Source of the DNA: Aeromonas sp. FDAARGOS 1405
GTDB taxonomy: Bacteria; Pseudomonadota; Gammaproteobacteria; Enterobacterales; Aeromonadaceae
DNA: 64,000 nucleotides
Assembly (NCBI RefSeq): GCF_019048265.1
Contig: NZ_CP077311.1
Location: 3,109,001 to 3,173,000, forward strand
Direction: 5' to 3'
Below are positions 49,261 to 61,377 of the stretch, one piece after another (the stretch's first letter is position 1; each line of letters begins with the position of its first letter). Both the position numbers and the translations under genes were made by a program. Under the pieces are notes generated by a model that made no database searches, was not told the DNA's origin, and saw only the letters and a list, made by a program, of their open reading frames with translations.

Positions 49261-50724
49261 TTACTGCAGTACCACGTTCTGGAAACCCTGTACCAGAGAG
49301 ATGACGGGTTGTGGGTAGAGGCCGAGCAAGACCACCAGTGCGGCAGAGAGCAGCACTACCACACCACCGGAGGAGAGTGCCCAGTCGGCGCTGGCATCCC
49401 GCTGCTGCATGCCTGGTTCGCGCAGATAGAGGGTCACCATCACCTTGAGGTAGTAGTAGAGACCCAGTGCGCTGCCGAGCACGATGGCGCCGGAGAGCCA
49501 CCAGAGCTGCGCCTCGACGGTGACGCCGATGAGGTAGAACTTGCCGATAAAGCCGAGGGTCATCGGGATGCCCGCGAGTGACAACATCATCACCGTCAGT
49601 ACGGCTGTGAGGTAAGGACGCTTCCAGAACAGACCGCGATAGCTGTGCAGGGAGTCTGCATCCTTGCCGCGATAGGGGCTCGACATCATGCTCACCACCC
49701 CAAAGGCACCCAGGCTGGTGAACAGATACATCAGCAGGTAGACCCCGGCCGCTTCCACCGGCATCTGGCCGAATCGGCTCGCCACGATCACCGCCAGCAG
49801 GTAACCGAAGTGGGAGATGGAGGAGTAACCCAGCATCCGTTTGACGTTGGTCTGCACCAGGGCCAGCAGGTTGCCGACCAGGATGGAGATGACCGCCATG
49901 GCTGCCAGCAGCCAGTGGATCATGGGATCGCTCGCCGCCGGTACCGCCAGATAGAAGCGCAGCAGCACGGCAAAGACCGCCACCTTGCTGACGGTGGCGA
50001 GGAAGGTGGCGACCGGTGCCGGGGCACCTTCATAGACATCTGGGGTCCAGAGGTGGAAGGGGGCCAGGGAGAGTTTAAAGGCAAAGCCGACCAGCATTAA
50101 CCCCAAACCGCCCATCAGCAGCGGATGGTGAGCCGGGCTCTCGGCCAGAGTCTGCCCCAGGGCGGCAAAGCTCAGGCTGCCTGCCTGTGCATAGAGCAGC
50201 GCCATGCCAAACAGCAGGAAGGCGGTAGCGGCGGCAGAGAGCACCATGTATTTCACCGCGGCTTCCAGCGAGTGGCGCTCGCGGTAGGCGTAACCCACCA
50301 GACCGAACATCGGCAGTGTCAGCATCTCGATCCCGATAAAGAGAGAGGCGAGGTGACGGGAGCAGGCCAGCACCAGACCACCAGCGGTGGCGATCAGCAG
50401 CAGCAGGAAGAACTCCTCCCGGTTGTCCGGGTAGGCTTTCAGCCACGATTGACCGAAGGTGCAGGTGGCCAGGGCGCCGATGAGCACCAGTCCCATGTAA
50501 AAGACGGCGTAACTGTCCACTTGCAGCAGCGGGGTGACCCCCTGATCCCCTTGCGCCATCACGATGGGCAGCGAGAAGAGCGCAAGGTTGAGGCCAACAA
50601 TGGTCACGGTAAAGGCGGTGGTGACACAGCGGCGCCAGGCGATGGCCAGCATCAGGGCCGCCATGGCCCCGGTGGTCAACAGCAGGGGAAGCAGTGCCAG
50701 CAGTTGGGAAGCGGAGAAAGTCAT
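49261..50724 (-). CDS. nuoN: NADH-quinone oxidoreductase subunit N
   Basis: 487 residues, antiporter-like proton-pumping subunit of complex I with about 14 hydrophobic segments ([39 protein letters not shown]). The essential Glu of helix 5 and the broken-helix Lys ([18 protein letters not shown]) are present. It is the last gene, overlaps nuoM by 4 bp and precedes the operon terminator. Confidence 0.96.
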   Translation of the reverse strand: MTFSASQLLALLPLLLTTGAMAALMLAIAWRRCVTTAFTVTIVGLNLALFSLPIVMAQGDQGVTPLLQVDSYAVFYMGLVLIGALATCTFGQSWLKAYPDNREEFFLLLLIATAGGLVLACSRHLASLFIGIEMLTLPMFGLVGYAYRERHSLEAAVKYMVLSAAATAFLLFGMALLYAQAGSLSFAALGQTLAESPAHHPLLMGGLGLMLVGFAFKLSLAPFHLWTPDVYEGAPAPVATFLATVSKVAVFAVLLRFYLAVPAASDPMIHWLLAAMAVISILVGNLLALVQTNVKRMLGYSSISHFGYLLAVIVASRFGQMPVEAAGVYLLMYLFTSLGAFGVVSMMSSPYRGKDADSLHSYRGLFWKRPYLTAVLTVMMLSLAGIPMTLGFIGKFYLIGVTVEAQLWWLSGAIVLGSALGLYYYLKVMVTLYLREPGMQQRDASADWALSSGGVVVLLSAALVVLLGLYPQPVISLVQGFQNVVLQ

Positions 50725-52265
50725 TGCAGGGCTCCAGCAGTCGGCAGCAGATACCAGTGCAGCACGTTGATAAGGCTGCTGCTGGCGGTGTCAATCACGG
50801 GTTGGGGATAGAGGCCAAGCAGAACCAGCAGGCCCGCGATCACCATCATCATGGTCAGCTCGCGGCGATCCAGCCCCTTGAGCATGCTCTCATCCTTGGC
50901 GGGGCCAAAGCATGCACGCTGCAACATGATGAGAGAGTAGACCGAGGCCAGCACCAGACCGAAGGTGGCGACCGCCGTGATGACAGGGGCAACCTGGAAG
51001 CTGCCGACCAGGATCAGGAACTCGCCGACAAAGTTGCCGGTGCCCGGCATGCCGAGCGACGCTACCGAGAAGAAGAGCATCACGCCGGGCAGATAGCGCA
51101 GGCGTCCCCACAGGCCGCCCATCTGGCGCAGATCCCGAGTGTGCAACCGCTCGTAGAGCTGACCGCAGAGGATAAAGAGGCCGGCAGCCGAGAGACCGTG
51201 GGCGATCATCTGCACAACGGCACCCTGCAGGGCCACTTCGCTACCTGAGTAGATAGCGATCATCACAAAACCCATGTGGGAGATGCTGGTGTAGGCCACC
51301 AGGCGTTTAATGTCGGTCTGGGCAAAGGCCACGATGGCGCCATACACGATGCCGACAAGACCCAGCACCATGGCGTAGGGAGCAAATTCGGCGGAGGCCT
51401 CCGGGAAGAGGGGCAGGGCAAAGCGCAGCAGACCATAGGCGGCGGTTTTGAGCAAAATACCGGCCAAATCCACCGAGCCTGCGGTCGGCGCCTGACTATG
51501 GGCATCCGGCAGCCAGCCGTGCAGCGGCACCAGCGGCATCTTGACCGCGAAGGCGATGAAGAAGCCCAGCATCAGCAGCCACTGTACACCCTTGCTCATC
51601 GGGGTATTGAGCAGCTCCAGATAGTTGAAGGTGAAGACACCGGTAGCATGCTGGTGGGTCAGCACCAGCCCGATGATGGCCACCAGCATGATCAGGCCGC
51701 TCACCTGGGTGTAGATGAAGAACTTGGTCGCCGCGTTGATCCGTGATTTGCCGTCAGTGACCGAATGGCCCCAGAGCGCAATCAGGAAGTACATGGGAAC
51801 CAGCATCATCTCCCAGAAGAAGAAGAAGAGGAACAGATCCAGCGCCATAAAGACGCCGAGCACGCCACCCAGGATCCAGAGCAGGTTCAGATGGAAGAAG
51901 CCGATGCGTTGCACGATCTCTTTCCACGAACAGAGAATGGCCAGTACCCCGATAAAGCAGGTGAGGATCACCATCAAGAGCGACAGGCCATCCACCGCCA
52001 GATGCAAAGAGATGCCGAAGCGCGGGATCCACGGCAGGCGCCACTCGGCGGCCCAGGCGGAGGCAGCACCGGAGACGCCCGCGCTGTCGAGACCCGTGGT
52101 GGCAAGGGAGAAGTCACCACTTAGCCAGATGGCACAGGAGAGCAGCAGGCTGGCGCTCATGGAGAGGAGGGCTACCCAGCGGACAAACTGCCCGCCGAGA
52201 CGCTCCATCTGCCAGCAGAGCAAGCCGCCGATAAAAGGAATTAGCAAGATCCAGAGTAAGGTCAC
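50721..52265 (-). CDS. nuoM: NADH-quinone oxidoreductase subunit M
   Basis: 514 residues, antiporter-like membrane subunit. [19 protein letters not shown] and [17 protein letters not shown] carry the conserved Glu and Lys of the proton channel; [19 protein letters not shown] is a family signature. It starts at GTG 52265 with GAGAG just before it, 98 bp after nuoL. Confidence 0.96.
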   Translation of the reverse strand: MTLLWILLIPFIGGLLCWQMERLGGQFVRWVALLSMSASLLLSCAIWLSGDFSLATTGLDSAGVSGAASAWAAEWRLPWIPRFGISLHLAVDGLSLLMVILTCFIGVLAILCSWKEIVQRIGFFHLNLLWILGGVLGVFMALDLFLFFFFWEMMLVPMYFLIALWGHSVTDGKSRINAATKFFIYTQVSGLIMLVAIIGLVLTHQHATGVFTFNYLELLNTPMSKGVQWLLMLGFFIAFAVKMPLVPLHGWLPDAHSQAPTAGSVDLAGILLKTAAYGLLRFALPLFPEASAEFAPYAMVLGLVGIVYGAIVAFAQTDIKRLVAYTSISHMGFVMIAIYSGSEVALQGAVVQMIAHGLSAAGLFILCGQLYERLHTRDLRQMGGLWGRLRYLPGVMLFFSVASLGMPGTGNFVGEFLILVGSFQVAPVITAVATFGLVLASVYSLIMLQRACFGPAKDESMLKGLDRRELTMMMVIAGLLVLLGLYPQPVIDTASSSLINVLHWYLLPTAGALQ

Positions 52266-52269
52266 GGTA

Positions 52270-52359
52270 TCAGCTCTCGTTCAAGTTCATATGAGATTGC
52301 GCTCCCTGTTCCATCAGGGAGAGCAAACAGCCCGGCTGTACGGTCTTCGTGTTGTTCAT
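52270..52359 (-). CDS. Possible 29-residue leader peptide in the nuoL-nuoM gap
   Basis: An open frame MNNTKTVQPGC...NLNES fills the gap. It starts 4 bp after the nuoL stop, with GGGG near that stop, and ends 4 bp before the nuoM GTG. Its last codons contain the nuoM Shine-Dalgarno, which would suit translational coupling. It is soluble and not recognised. Such a short frame could be chance. Confidence 0.25.
   Translation of the reverse strand: MNNTKTVQPGCLLSLMEQGAQSHMNLNES
52302..52321 (-). other. hairpin in the nuoL-nuoM spacer
   Basis: CTCCCTG and CAGGGAG (52302-52308, 52315-52321) form a 7-bp stem with a 6-nt loop and no T run. It is more like an mRNA processing or stability element than a terminator. 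Confidence 0.5.
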
Positions 52360-52363
52360 CGCG

Positions 52364-54211
52364 TTACCCCAACAGCAACAGCGCCAGCACCAGCACGGCG
52401 CCGATCCCCATGGAGGCGGCATACCAGCGCAACTTGCCGGTGACTGTCCAGGCCAGCAGCTGGTTGCCCCGCAGGGCAAACCAGGCGGGCAGGCCCATCA
52501 TCCAGTCCAGCGGGTCTCGGGCCAGCAGCCGGGTCGCCAGCAGATAGGGCTTGACCCACAGCTGGTCGTAGAGCCAGTCAAAGCCCCAGGCGTTGAACCA
52601 GAGGGTGCTGAGCAGGCGGCCTGGCGCGCTGTTGGCAATGGCGGTGGCCAGACGGCGCTCACCAAGGAACAGAAACGCGGCCAGCGTGATGCCCGCAATG
52701 GCGATGATGCCGGAGGCTACCTCCAGTGCATGGCGACCCTCTTCGATATGGTCCCCCGGGCCTGCGGGCAGTACACCTGCCAGTGGCGGGGTGATCAGCG
52801 CGCCTATGCCGGTAGAAAGCACCAGCAGCACCAGCAGCGGCAGATGGTGAGCCAGACCGTGACCAGCGTGGGCTTTGGTCTGCTCTTTGCCATGGAAGGC
52901 GATAAAGATCAGCCGGAAGGTATAGAGCGAGGTGAGGAATGCCCCTACCAGACCTGCCCACAGCAGCGCGCTTTGGCCAGAGGCTTCTACTTGCCACAGG
53001 ATGGCGTCCTTACTGTAGAAACCGGAAGTGACCAGCGGCAACGCCGCCAGCGCCGAGCCCCCCACCAGGAAGCAGGCATAGACCAGCGGCAAACTCTTGC
53101 GCAGGCCACCCATCTTGAAGATGTTCTGCTCATGGTGGCAGGCAACGATAACGGCACCGGCGGAGAGGAACAGCAGCGCCTTGAAGAAGGCGTGGGTCAT
53201 CAGGTGGAAGATGGCCCCTTCCCATGCGCCGACACCCAGTGCCAGAAACATGTAGCCAATCTGGCTCATGGTGGAGTAGGCGAGGATCCGCTTGATATCG
53301 GTCTGAACCAGCGCGGCAAAGCCTGCCAGCACCAGGGTGATGGCGCCAACCAGTCCGACCAGATGGAGGATCTCTGGCGCCAGCAGGAACAGGCCGTGGG
53401 TACGTGCAATCAGGTAGACACCGGCGGTCACCATGGTGGCGGCGTGGATCAGCGCGGAGACCGGGGTCGGGCCTGCCATCGCATCCGCCAGCCAGGTTTG
53501 CAGCGGCAGCTGGGCCGATTTGCCGACTGCGCCGCCCAAGAGCATCAGGCAGGCCAGCGACAGGGCAGGGGAGCCCTCGGCAAACAGGGTCGGGGCACGA
53601 ACCAGCAGCTCGTGGATATTGAGGGTGCCCAGTTCCCGATAGAGGATAAACAGGCCGATGGCGAGGAAGACATCACCCACCCGGGTCACGACAAATGCCT
53701 TGAGGGCCGCCGCTCCGTTGTTGCGATCCTTGTAGTAGAAGCCGATCAGCAGATAGCTGCACAGCCCTACCCCTTCCCAGCCGAGGTAGACAAACAGCAG
53801 GTCATCGGCCAGTACCAGAAACAGCATGCTGGCGATAAAGAGGTTGGTGTAGGTAAAGAAGCGGGAGTAGCCCTCTTCACCGCGCATATACCAGGAGGCG
53901 AACAGGTGGATAAAGAAACCCACCCCGGTCACTACCCCCAGCATGGTCAGCGACAGGCCATCCAGTGCCAGCGAGAAGCTCGGGGTAAAGTTGCCCACCG
54001 CCATCCATTGCCACAGGCGCTGGACATAGACGCCCCCCTCGGGCGGGTTGCCCAGAAAGTCGATGCCCACCCACAGGGTAGTGAGGGCCGACAGGCCAAT
54101 GGAGCCCACCCCGATCAGCGCCGAGGTACGCTCGCCAAACCGGCCGAGGGAGAAGGCCAATACCAGCCATCCCAGCAGCGGAATTAGAAAAGTCAGATAT
54201 AAGAGGCTCAT
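52364..54211 (-). CDS. nuoL: NADH-quinone oxidoreductase subunit L
   Basis: 615 residues (E. coli 613). The largest antiporter-like subunit, with the long lateral C-terminal helix. [51 protein letters not shown] and [17 protein letters not shown] are diagnostic. It overlaps nuoK by 4 bp. Confidence 0.97.
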   Translation of the reverse strand: MSLLYLTFLIPLLGWLVLAFSLGRFGERTSALIGVGSIGLSALTTLWVGIDFLGNPPEGGVYVQRLWQWMAVGNFTPSFSLALDGLSLTMLGVVTGVGFFIHLFASWYMRGEEGYSRFFTYTNLFIASMLFLVLADDLLFVYLGWEGVGLCSYLLIGFYYKDRNNGAAALKAFVVTRVGDVFLAIGLFILYRELGTLNIHELLVRAPTLFAEGSPALSLACLMLLGGAVGKSAQLPLQTWLADAMAGPTPVSALIHAATMVTAGVYLIARTHGLFLLAPEILHLVGLVGAITLVLAGFAALVQTDIKRILAYSTMSQIGYMFLALGVGAWEGAIFHLMTHAFFKALLFLSAGAVIVACHHEQNIFKMGGLRKSLPLVYACFLVGGSALAALPLVTSGFYSKDAILWQVEASGQSALLWAGLVGAFLTSLYTFRLIFIAFHGKEQTKAHAGHGLAHHLPLLVLLVLSTGIGALITPPLAGVLPAGPGDHIEEGRHALEVASGIIAIAGITLAAFLFLGERRLATAIANSAPGRLLSTLWFNAWGFDWLYDQLWVKPYLLATRLLARDPLDWMMGLPAWFALRGNQLLAWTVTGKLRWYAASMGIGAVLVLALLLLG

Positions 54212-54516
54212 CCGCGCATCTCGCTCACAGTGTCCACGTTCAGGGTGTGGTAACGACGATAGAGCAGCAGTAACAGGGCAAGGCCGATACTGGCCTCCGC
54301 TGCCGCCAGAGAAATCACCAGGATATACATGATCTGGCCATCGGCCTGGGCCCAGCGGCTACCCGCCACCACAAACGCCAGTGCCGAGGCATTCATCATG
54401 ATTTCGATACTCATCAGGATATAGAGCAGGTTGCGGCGGATCAGCAGACCGCACAAGCCGATGCAGAAGAGCACCGCGGCCAGCAGGAGGCCGTGCTCCA
54501 TAGGGATTCCATTCAT
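54208..54516 (-). CDS. nuoK: NADH-quinone oxidoreductase subunit K
   Basis: 102 residues, three membrane helices. The conserved glutamates are seen in [15 protein letters not shown] and [18 protein letters not shown]. It overlaps nuoL and nuoJ by 4 bp each. Confidence 0.96.
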   Translation of the reverse strand: MNGIPMEHGLLLAAVLFCIGLCGLLIRRNLLYILMSIEIMMNASALAFVVAGSRWAQADGQIMYILVISLAAAEASIGLALLLLLYRRYHTLNVDTVSEMRG

Positions 54517-55064
54517 TGCTGACCTCCTTCTTGTGCAGAGCGGGATGCTGTGCGGGGGACGGAGAGCACTTCACCGCTCTTCTCTTCCCGACCCAGGTGA
54601 TAGGCGGTTACCAGACCCGCCAGCAGCAGGATGGAGGCAAGCTCCACCGCCAGCACATAGGGGCCAAAGAGCTCGACACCCACCTGCTTGGCGGTCACCT
54701 CGGTCACTCCGATCAGGCCCCCGGTCACCCCGAGAATGCCGTGGGCCAGAAAGCCCAGCAGGATCAGCGAGAGCAGGGCTGGGCCCCCCCAGGTCATGGG
54801 GGTGAGCCACTTTTTCTCCTGCGCCTGGGCACTCCCCAGGTTCAGCATCATCACCACGAACACGAACAGCACCATGATGGCGCCGGCGTAGACGATCACC
54901 TGCAGGGCGCCCGCAAAGGCGGCACCCAGGCAGAAGAAGATCATGGCCACGGCGATGAGGGAGATGATGAGATTGAGCAGCGCATGCATGGGATTGCTGG
55001 TGCTGATCACCCGCAGCGTGCTGTAAATGGCCACCAGGGCCGAGGCATAAAATGCCAGTTCCAT
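54513..55064 (-). CDS. nuoJ: NADH-quinone oxidoreductase subunit J
   Basis: 183 residues (E. coli 184) from ATG 55064, [16 protein letters not shown], which has GAGGAG upstream. An upstream in-frame start would run into nuo[20 protein letters not shown] carries the conserved helix 3 pi-bulge region. Five hydrophobic segments are expected. Confidence 0.96.
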   Translation of the reverse strand: MELAFYASALVAIYSTLRVISTSNPMHALLNLIISLIAVAMIFFCLGAAFAGALQVIVYAGAIMVLFVFVVMMLNLGSAQAQEKKWLTPMTWGGPALLSLILLGFLAHGILGVTGGLIGVTEVTAKQVGVELFGPYVLAVELASILLLAGLVTAYHLGREEKSGEVLSVPRTASRSAQEGGQQ

Positions 55065-55074
55065 GATTGACTCC

Positions 55075-55617
55075 TCAGGGCAGCAGGCTCTTGACATCGA
55101 TGGGCTTGGCTTCGTTTTCGGCATCCCCTTTCGGCTTGCCGTCGATGGCCATCCCGCTCATGCGATAGAAGTTGTAGTCCGGGTATTTGCCGGGCCCGCT
55201 GATCAGCAGATCCTCCTTCTCGTACACCAGATCCTGGCGGCGATACTCACCCATCTCGAAATCCGGTGTCAGCTGGATGGCGGTGGTGGGGCAAGCCTCT
55301 TCACACAGGCCGCAGAAGATGCAGCGAGAGAAGTTGATGCGAAAGAACTCCGGATACCAGCGACCATCTTCCCGCTCGGATTTTTGCAGCGAGATGCAGC
55401 CGACCGGGCAGGCAACTGCGCAGAGGTTGCAGGCCACGCAGCGCTCGTCCCCGTCGGGGTCGCGGGTCAGCACGATGCGACCGCGGTAGCGGGGGGCCGC
55501 ATAGACTGCCTGCTCCGGATAGTTGAGGGTTTCACGGGGCCGCCAGGCATGGGAGAAGACCATGGCCAGACTGCGTAACTGGGTGCCGACACCCTGAATA
55601 ATGCTAACAATTTTCAT
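55075..55617 (-). CDS. nuoI: NADH-quinone oxidoreductase subunit I (2x4Fe-4S)
   Basis: 180 residues (E. coli 180). Two ferredoxin motifs, [15 protein letters not shown] and [15 protein letters not shown], hold clusters N6a and N6b that carry electrons to NuoB. It lies 10 bp after nuoH. Confidence 0.97.
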   Translation of the reverse strand: MKIVSIIQGVGTQLRSLAMVFSHAWRPRETLNYPEQAVYAAPRYRGRIVLTRDPDGDERCVACNLCAVACPVGCISLQKSEREDGRWYPEFFRINFSRCIFCGLCEEACPTTAIQLTPDFEMGEYRRQDLVYEKEDLLISGPGKYPDYNFYRMSGMAIDGKPKGDAENEAKPIDVKSLLP

Positions 55618-55627
55618 ATTGAGTGCC

Positions 55628-56596
55628 TCACTGCGTACTTATCAGTACAACTGCCGCGGTGACCAGCATATTGATCAGGGTCAGCGGCAAGCAGACTTTC
55701 CAGCCAAACGACATCACCTGGTCAAAGCGCGGGCGAGGCAGGGAGGCCCGCAGCAGGATGAAGAACACCATGAAACAGGCGGTCTTCAGGGCAAACCAGA
55801 TGAAGGGGGGCAGCCAGGGGCCGTGCCAGCCACCGAAGAAGAGGGTCACGATGAGCGAGGAGATCAGCACGATGCCGATATATTCGCCCACGAAGAAGAG
55901 ACCCCACTTCATCCCCGCATACTCGATGTGATAGCCGTCGGCGAGCTCCTGCTCGGCTTCTGGCTGATCGAACGGGTGACGGTGGGTGACGGCGACACCG
56001 GCAAACAGGAAGGTGACAAAGCCCAGGATCTGGGGCACCACGTTCCACAAGTCTGCCTGTGCCTCGACGATATCCCGCAGGTTGAAACTGCCGGTCTGGA
56101 TCACAATCCCCATCAGCGACAAGCCCAGAAACACCTCGTAGGAGAGGGTCTGGGCCGAGGCGCGCAAGCTGCCGAGCAATGAGTATTTGTTGTTGCTCGA
56201 CCAGCCGGCGAACAGCACCGCATAGACCGCCAGCCCCGCGATGGCCAGGATGTAGAGCAGCCCCACATTGAGATCCGCCACGCCCCAGGTGGGGGTGATG
56301 GGCACCACCGCAAACGCCAGAATAAAGGCTGTGAAGGCGATGATGGGGGCCAGGATAAAGATCCGCCGATCAGCGAACGGCGGGATCCAGTCCTCCTTGA
56401 AGAACATCTTGATCATGTCGGCGGCCAGCTGGAGCAGACCAAACGGCCCCACCCGGTTGGGGCCGTAGCGATCCTGCCACAGAGCCAGCAGACGGCGCTC
56501 GATGAAGCTCATGAAGGCGCCAGCCCCCACGATCCCCACCAGCACGATCAGTGCCTTGCCCACCTCCAGCAACAGATCGATCAGCGACTCGCTCAT
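55628..56596 (-). CDS. nuoH: NADH-quinone oxidoreductase subunit H
   Basis: 322 residues (E. coli 325), membrane subunit at the quinone site with eight helices. [21 protein letters not shown] and [20 protein letters not shown] are signatures. It overlaps nuoG by 4 bp. Confidence 0.97.
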   Translation of the reverse strand: MSESLIDLLLEVGKALIVLVGIVGAGAFMSFIERRLLALWQDRYGPNRVGPFGLLQLAADMIKMFFKEDWIPPFADRRIFILAPIIAFTAFILAFAVVPITPTWGVADLNVGLLYILAIAGLAVYAVLFAGWSSNNKYSLLGSLRASAQTLSYEVFLGLSLMGIVIQTGSFNLRDIVEAQADLWNVVPQILGFVTFLFAGVAVTHRHPFDQPEAEQELADGYHIEYAGMKWGLFFVGEYIGIVLISSLIVTLFFGGWHGPWLPPFIWFALKTACFMVFFILLRASLPRPRFDQVMSFGWKVCLPLTLINMLVTAAVVLISTQ

Positions 56597-59331
56597 GCGA
56601 TCACCTCCTGCAGGTTAGTGATTGAGGCTTGTTGCAGGGCCGTCGGCAGGCCGTTCACCCCAAGGGGGAGCCCCACCAGACCGGCGCTCAGCTGCTCGCT
56701 AAGCCGCAGACGCAGTTGCCAGTGGCTACCGCCCCAGGAGAAGGAGACCTGACTGCCCCCGTGGAGGGCCAGACGCTGCGCATCAAGGGGATTGAGCACC
56801 AGCTCGGGTTCGTTCATCCGGGCCTGAATAACCGGGCTGCGAGCGGAGAGCTCCTCGCCGCCAAACAGCTGGGCATAATTGACCACTTGCAGCGCCTCTG
56901 CGGCCTTGAAGGGGGCGGGGATGGTAGTAAACCAGCCAAGGGTATCTTCGCTTGCTTCCAGCAGACGGCGACCCGGATCGCCAGCACGCAGTTTGCCACC
57001 CACTTCATCCTGGAACTTGTTCCAGGCGGAGGGAGAGTTCCAGCCCGGCGCCCAGGCGAACGGTACTTGCGGCTGCGGCTGTCGGGCTCCGGCATACCCT
57101 TCCATGGAGAAGTTGAAGGGGGAGTCGGGATCTTGCGCTACCCGCGGTTCGCTGACGTTCTGATCCGCCAGCATGGAGGTGCGACCGCTGTAACGATGCG
57201 GCTCACGGGCCAGTCGCATGCCACGGATCCGCAAGCCTGCGTTGGGCGCCGCTTCCAGCATGGTAGCCAGCAGCGGATGACTGCTGGCGCAAGCGTGGCT
57301 GATCTGCTCGAAGTTCTGCCAGCGCAGCGGCTTGCGTTCGATCGCCCCTTGCAGCGCCGCCAGCCAGCGCCACCCTTCACGCACCTGAATATCGGCGTTG
57401 TAGAAGGCGGGCGCATAGACCTGGAAGAAGCGCTGGGCGCGCCCTTCCATGTTCACCAGGGTGCCATCGGCTTCGGCAAAACTGGCCGCTGGCAGCACCA
57501 GATCAGCCTTGTTGGCGGTCGGGGTCGCCTGATGGTCGATGACCAGCAGGTGCTGCAGCCGTGCCAGCGCAGCATCCACCCGGTTGCGCGGCGCGCGGCG
57601 GTAGAGATCGTTCTCCAGGGTGACCAGTGCCAACCCCTCTTCGGACTCGATACGCGCAAGGGCGGCTTCGAGCGGCTTGTCTGACAAGGTTTGAGCGCCC
57701 AGCATGGCCAGACCCAGCGAGTTGGCCTCCTGGCCAACCAGCGCGATGCTGGCTTCCAGACCTCGGCCTTTCAGGGCGCGGGCAATGTTACTGGCCGCCT
57801 CAAGCAGCGCCACATCGCAGGCACTGGAGCCAGCAATGATGAGCGGCTTCCTGGCGTTGCCGAGCAGCTCGGCCCAGCGAGCCGCTTGTGCCTGCTGTTC
57901 GGGGCAGAGGTCGCTCACGGCCGGTGCGGCCGGGTCGAGCAGGTTGGCGATGGCAAAGCCAATGCGCGCCTGATCGGCATAGGGGGCGTGCAGCTTGTCG
58001 GCCGCCACATCGTCCAGACGGGTGGTGTCGAGGCTGGTGATGAGCAGCGGGTAGCGCTCGTTCTGACCCAGGGTCTGAACGGCGGCGACTTGCCACAGAT
58101 CCACCTTCATCTTGCGGGCCAGCTCGCGAGCCTTGCCCTTGACGGCTTGGCGCAGCGCCAACGCGATACGGGCGGCGCTCATGGTGACATCTTCGCCGAG
58201 CAGCAGAATGGCGTCAGCCTCTTCCATGTCTCGCAGGCTTGGAGTCGGCACGCCGCCCTGTTGCAGGATCTGCAGCATCTTCAGCTGACAGGCCCACTCG
58301 GCCTGCTCGACGCCAGCGTAGAAGTTGTCTGCACCCACCAGCTCGCGCAGGGCAAAGTTGCTCTCCAGCGAGGCGCGCGGCGAGCCGATGCCGATGAGGC
58401 TGCTAGCGCTGCGTAGGGCATCGGCGGCTCGGTTGAGGGCGCCATCGACCGTGATGGTCAGCTGGTCGTTGCCATCTTTGAGCAGCGGTTGGCGCGGGCG
58501 GTCGGCCAGATTGACGTAGCCATAGCCAAAGCGGCCACGGTCACAAAGGAAGTAGTGGTTGACGCTGCCGTGGAAGCGGTTTTCGATGCGGCGCAGCTCG
58601 CCATAACGCTCACCCGGGCTGATGTTGCAACCCACGGAGCATTGCTGGCAGATGCTGGGGGCAAATTGCATGTCCCACTTACGGTTGTAGCGCTCGGAGT
58701 GGGTCTTGTCGGTGAAGACGCCGGTGGGGCAGACCTCCACCAGGTTGCCGGAAAATTCGCTCTCCAGGGTGCCATCTTCGACCCGACCGAAATAGACGTT
58801 GTCGTGGGCACCATAGACCCCGAGATCCTCGCCACCGGCATAATCCTTGTAGTAACGGACGCAGCGGTAGCAGGCGATGCAGCGGTTCATCTCGTGACCG
58901 ATGAAGGGGCCCAGCTCCTGATTCTGGTGGGTGCGCTTGGTAAAGCGGTAGCGACGACTGTTGTGGCCGGTCATTACCGTCATGTCCTGCAGGTGGCAGG
59001 CGCCGCCCTCTTCACACACCGGGCAGTCGTGGGGGTGGTTGGTCATCAGCCACTCCACCACGCTCTTGCGAAATTCTTTAGCCTCTTCATCCTCGATGGC
59101 GATGTAGCTGCCATCGGTGGCCGGGGTCATGCAGGACATGACCAGACGGCCGCGCTTGTCATCGGCATTCTGATATTGTTTCACCGCACACTGGCGGCAG
59201 GCGCCAACGCTACCCAGCGCCGGATGCCAGCAGAAATAGGGGACGTCCAGACCCAGCGACAGACAGGCTTGCAGCAGGTTATCTGCTCCGTCTACCTCGT
59301 ACTCTTTGCCGTCTACATAAATGGTTGCCAT
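56593..59331 (-). CDS. nuoG: NADH-quinone oxidoreductase subunit G
   Basis: 912 residues (E. coli 908). The N-terminus holds a 2Fe-2S site ([18 protein letters not shown]) and the His-ligated cluster ([16 protein letters not shown]), followed by [11 protein letters not shown] and the N7-type [10 protein letters not shown]. The molybdopterin-oxidoreductase-like domain follows but carries no cofactor in complex I. It overlaps nuoH and lies 41 bp after nuoF. Confidence 0.96.
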   Translation of the reverse strand: MATIYVDGKEYEVDGADNLLQACLSLGLDVPYFCWHPALGSVGACRQCAVKQYQNADDKRGRLVMSCMTPATDGSYIAIEDEEAKEFRKSVVEWLMTNHPHDCPVCEEGGACHLQDMTVMTGHNSRRYRFTKRTHQNQELGPFIGHEMNRCIACYRCVRYYKDYAGGEDLGVYGAHDNVYFGRVEDGTLESEFSGNLVEVCPTGVFTDKTHSERYNRKWDMQFAPSICQQCSVGCNISPGERYGELRRIENRFHGSVNHYFLCDRGRFGYGYVNLADRPRQPLLKDGNDQLTITVDGALNRAADALRSASSLIGIGSPRASLESNFALRELVGADNFYAGVEQAEWACQLKMLQILQQGGVPTPSLRDMEEADAILLLGEDVTMSAARIALALRQAVKGKARELARKMKVDLWQVAAVQTLGQNERYPLLITSLDTTRLDDVAADKLHAPYADQARIGFAIANLLDPAAPAVSDLCPEQQAQAARWAELLGNARKPLIIAGSSACDVALLEAASNIARALKGRGLEASIALVGQEANSLGLAMLGAQTLSDKPLEAALARIESEEGLALVTLENDLYRRAPRNRVDAALARLQHLLVIDHQATPTANKADLVLPAASFAEADGTLVNMEGRAQRFFQVYAPAFYNADIQVREGWRWLAALQGAIERKPLRWQNFEQISHACASSHPLLATMLEAAPNAGLRIRGMRLAREPHRYSGRTSMLADQNVSEPRVAQDPDSPFNFSMEGYAGARQPQPQVPFAWAPGWNSPSAWNKFQDEVGGKLRAGDPGRRLLEASEDTLGWFTTIPAPFKAAEALQVVNYAQLFGGEELSARSPVIQARMNEPELVLNPLDAQRLALHGGSQVSFSWGGSHWQLRLRLSEQLSAGLVGLPLGVNGLPTALQQASITNLQEVIA

Positions 59332-59372
59332 ACAACTTCCCTGAAACCTGTTTTGTGAAATCTGTGGTGTCG

Positions 59373-60758
59373 TTACCAGCGCTCGCCCAGCAGATTGGGC
59401 TGGATCCCTTTGACCGGCTTGCGGTTATCACCGCTGCCTTTGATCCCGGCCTCGAATTCGGAGCGGAAATATTTGATGGCGCTGGCCAGCGGCTCGACGG
59501 CGCCCGGTGCGTGGGCGCAGAAGGTCTTGCCCGGGCCAAGGAAACCGCAGAGTTGTTCCAGAGTCGCCAGATCGCCGGATTGCCCTTCGCCACGTTCCAG
59601 TGCCCGTAGCAGCTTGACGCTCCAGGGCAGGCCATCGCGGCAGGGAGTACACCAGCCACATGACTCGCGGGCGAAGAACTCCTCCATGTTGCGCAGCAGG
59701 GAGACCATGCTGATGGAGTCATCCACCGCCATGGCGAGGCCGGTCCCCATCCGGGTGCCGACCTTGCCGATACCGGCGGTATACATCTGGGCATCGAGGT
59801 GCTCCGGCAGCAGGAAGCCGGTGCCTGCGCCGCCCGGTTGCCAGGCTTTCAGGCGATAGCCGCTCTTCATGCCGCCGGCGTAATTTTCAAACAGCTCGTG
59901 GGCGGTGATGCCAAACGGCAGCTCCCAGACCCCGGGGTTGTTCACCTTGCCGGAGAAGCCCATCAGCTTGGTGCCGTGATCTTCCGAGCCCGGCAGCGCC
60001 AGCCCGTGATACCAGGCGACCCCGTTGCCGATAATGGCGGGCACGTTGCAGAGGGTCTCGACGTTGTTGACGCAGGTGGGTTTGCCCCAGACGCCGGAGA
60101 CGGCGGGGAAGGGAGGTTTGGCGCGCGGGTTGGCACGACGCCCTTCCAGCGAATTGATCAACGCCGTCTCTTCACCACAGATGTAGCGGCCGGCGCCGGT
60201 GTGGACGAACAGCTCGAAGTCAAAACCGGATCCCAGAATGTTCTTGCCCAGTAGACCGGCGGCCTTGGCCTCTTCCACCGCACGGCGCAGGTTGATGGCA
60301 GCATCCACATACTCGCCGCGCAGGAAGATATAGCCGCGATAGGCCTTGAGCGCCCGGGCACTGATGATCATCCCCTCGATCAGCAGATGGGGCAGTTGCT
60401 CCATCAGCAGGCGATCTTTCCAGGTGTTGGGCTCCATCTCGTCGGCGTTGCAGAGCAGGTAACGGATGTTCATGCTCTCGTCTTTGGGCATCAGCCCCCA
60501 CTTCACACCAGTGGGGAAGCCCGCACCGCCGCGCCCCTTGAGACCGGCATCCTTGACGGTGCTGACGATCTCGTCCGGGCTCATCTGGCCGAGCGCCTTG
60601 CGGGCGGCGTCATACCCCTGTTTGGCCTGATACTCCTCCAGCCACACCGGCTGGCCGTCGTCCCGCAGCCGCCAGGTGAGCGGGTGGGTCTCGGCGGTGC
60701 GGGCTGTGCGGTTGGCTGTGCCAAGAGAGGCGAGGATTTTGTTCTGCGGCAGGCTCAT
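59373..60758 (-). CDS. nuoF: NADH-quinone oxidoreductase subunit F (NADH/FMN site)
   Basis: 461 residues. FMN/NADH motif [18 protein letters not shown] near residue 75, [33 protein letters not shown], and the N3 4Fe-4S ligands in [12 protein letters not shown]. It takes hydride from NADH. It overlaps nuoE by 4 bp. Confidence 0.97.
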   Translation of the reverse strand: MSLPQNKILASLGTANRTARTAETHPLTWRLRDDGQPVWLEEYQAKQGYDAARKALGQMSPDEIVSTVKDAGLKGRGGAGFPTGVKWGLMPKDESMNIRYLLCNADEMEPNTWKDRLLMEQLPHLLIEGMIISARALKAYRGYIFLRGEYVDAAINLRRAVEEAKAAGLLGKNILGSGFDFELFVHTGAGRYICGEETALINSLEGRRANPRAKPPFPAVSGVWGKPTCVNNVETLCNVPAIIGNGVAWYHGLALPGSEDHGTKLMGFSGKVNNPGVWELPFGITAHELFENYAGGMKSGYRLKAWQPGGAGTGFLLPEHLDAQMYTAGIGKVGTRMGTGLAMAVDDSISMVSLLRNMEEFFARESCGWCTPCRDGLPWSVKLLRALERGEGQSGDLATLEQLCGFLGPGKTFCAHAPGAVEPLASAIKYFRSEFEAGIKGSGDNRKPVKGIQPNLLGERW

Positions 60759-61297
60759 GGGTAAGCCTCCAGGGTTTTCAGCAAGGTCACCGGATCGAGG
60801 CCGCCATAGGTGTCGTCATCGATCATGATCGCTGGCCCCTTGTCGCAGTTGCCAAGGCAGCAGACCGGCAGCAGGGTGAAGCGGCCATCCGGGGTGGTTT
60901 GACCGGGGCCGAGGTTCATCACCTCCTTGAGACCGGCCAGCAGATCTTCATGGCCATTGATGTAGCAGACCATGCTGTCGCAGACGCGGATGATGTGGCG
61001 CCCTACTGGCTGGCGGAAGATCTGGCTATAGAAGGTGGCAACCCCCTCCACGTCGCTGGCGGGAATGCCGAGCTCGGCCGCGATGGCGTGAATGGCGCCG
61101 TCGGGTACCCAGCCTCTGGCCTGCTGCACGATCTTGAGCGCTTCGATGCTGGCGGCGCGGGGATCTTCGTAGTGGTGTTTCTCGTGTTCGATGGCATCGC
61201 GTTCAGCCTGGCTCAGAACGAAGTCGTCCTGTTTGCTGCTGCATGCCCCTTGCCCCTGTGGGGTCTGATTATTGTGACACTGACATTGCTGGCTCAT
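60755..61297 (-). CDS. nuoE: NADH-quinone oxidoreductase subunit E
   Basis: 180 residues (E. coli 166). Thioredoxin-like 2Fe-2S subunit (cluster N1a); ligands lie in [15 protein letters not shown] and [12 protein letters not shown]. The first about 20 residues ([20 protein letters not shown]) form a Cys/Gln-rich extension not seen in E. coli. It precedes nuoF and follows nuoCD after 80 bp. Confidence 0.95.
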   Translation of the reverse strand: MSQQCQCHNNQTPQGQGACSSKQDDFVLSQAERDAIEHEKHHYEDPRAASIEALKIVQQARGWVPDGAIHAIAAELGIPASDVEGVATFYSQIFRQPVGRHIIRVCDSMVCYINGHEDLLAGLKEVMNLGPGQTTPDGRFTLLPVCCLGNCDKGPAIMIDDDTYGGLDPVTLLKTLEAYP

Positions 61298-61348
61298 GAC
61301 TTGACCTTTGGTGGCTTGTCCTTTTACTGCTCGTCCGGCGATCCCGAT

Positions 61349-61366
61349 TCCCGGCCATGGCCGGGA
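61349..61366. other. perfect 18-bp palindrome in the nuoCD-nuoE gap
   Basis: TCCCGGCCATGGCCGGGA is fully self-complementary, just after the nuoCD stop. It can form an 8-bp stem with a minimal loop. No T run follows, so it is not a standard terminator. Confidence 0.5.
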
Positions 61367-61377
61367 GGCGGGCTCAC

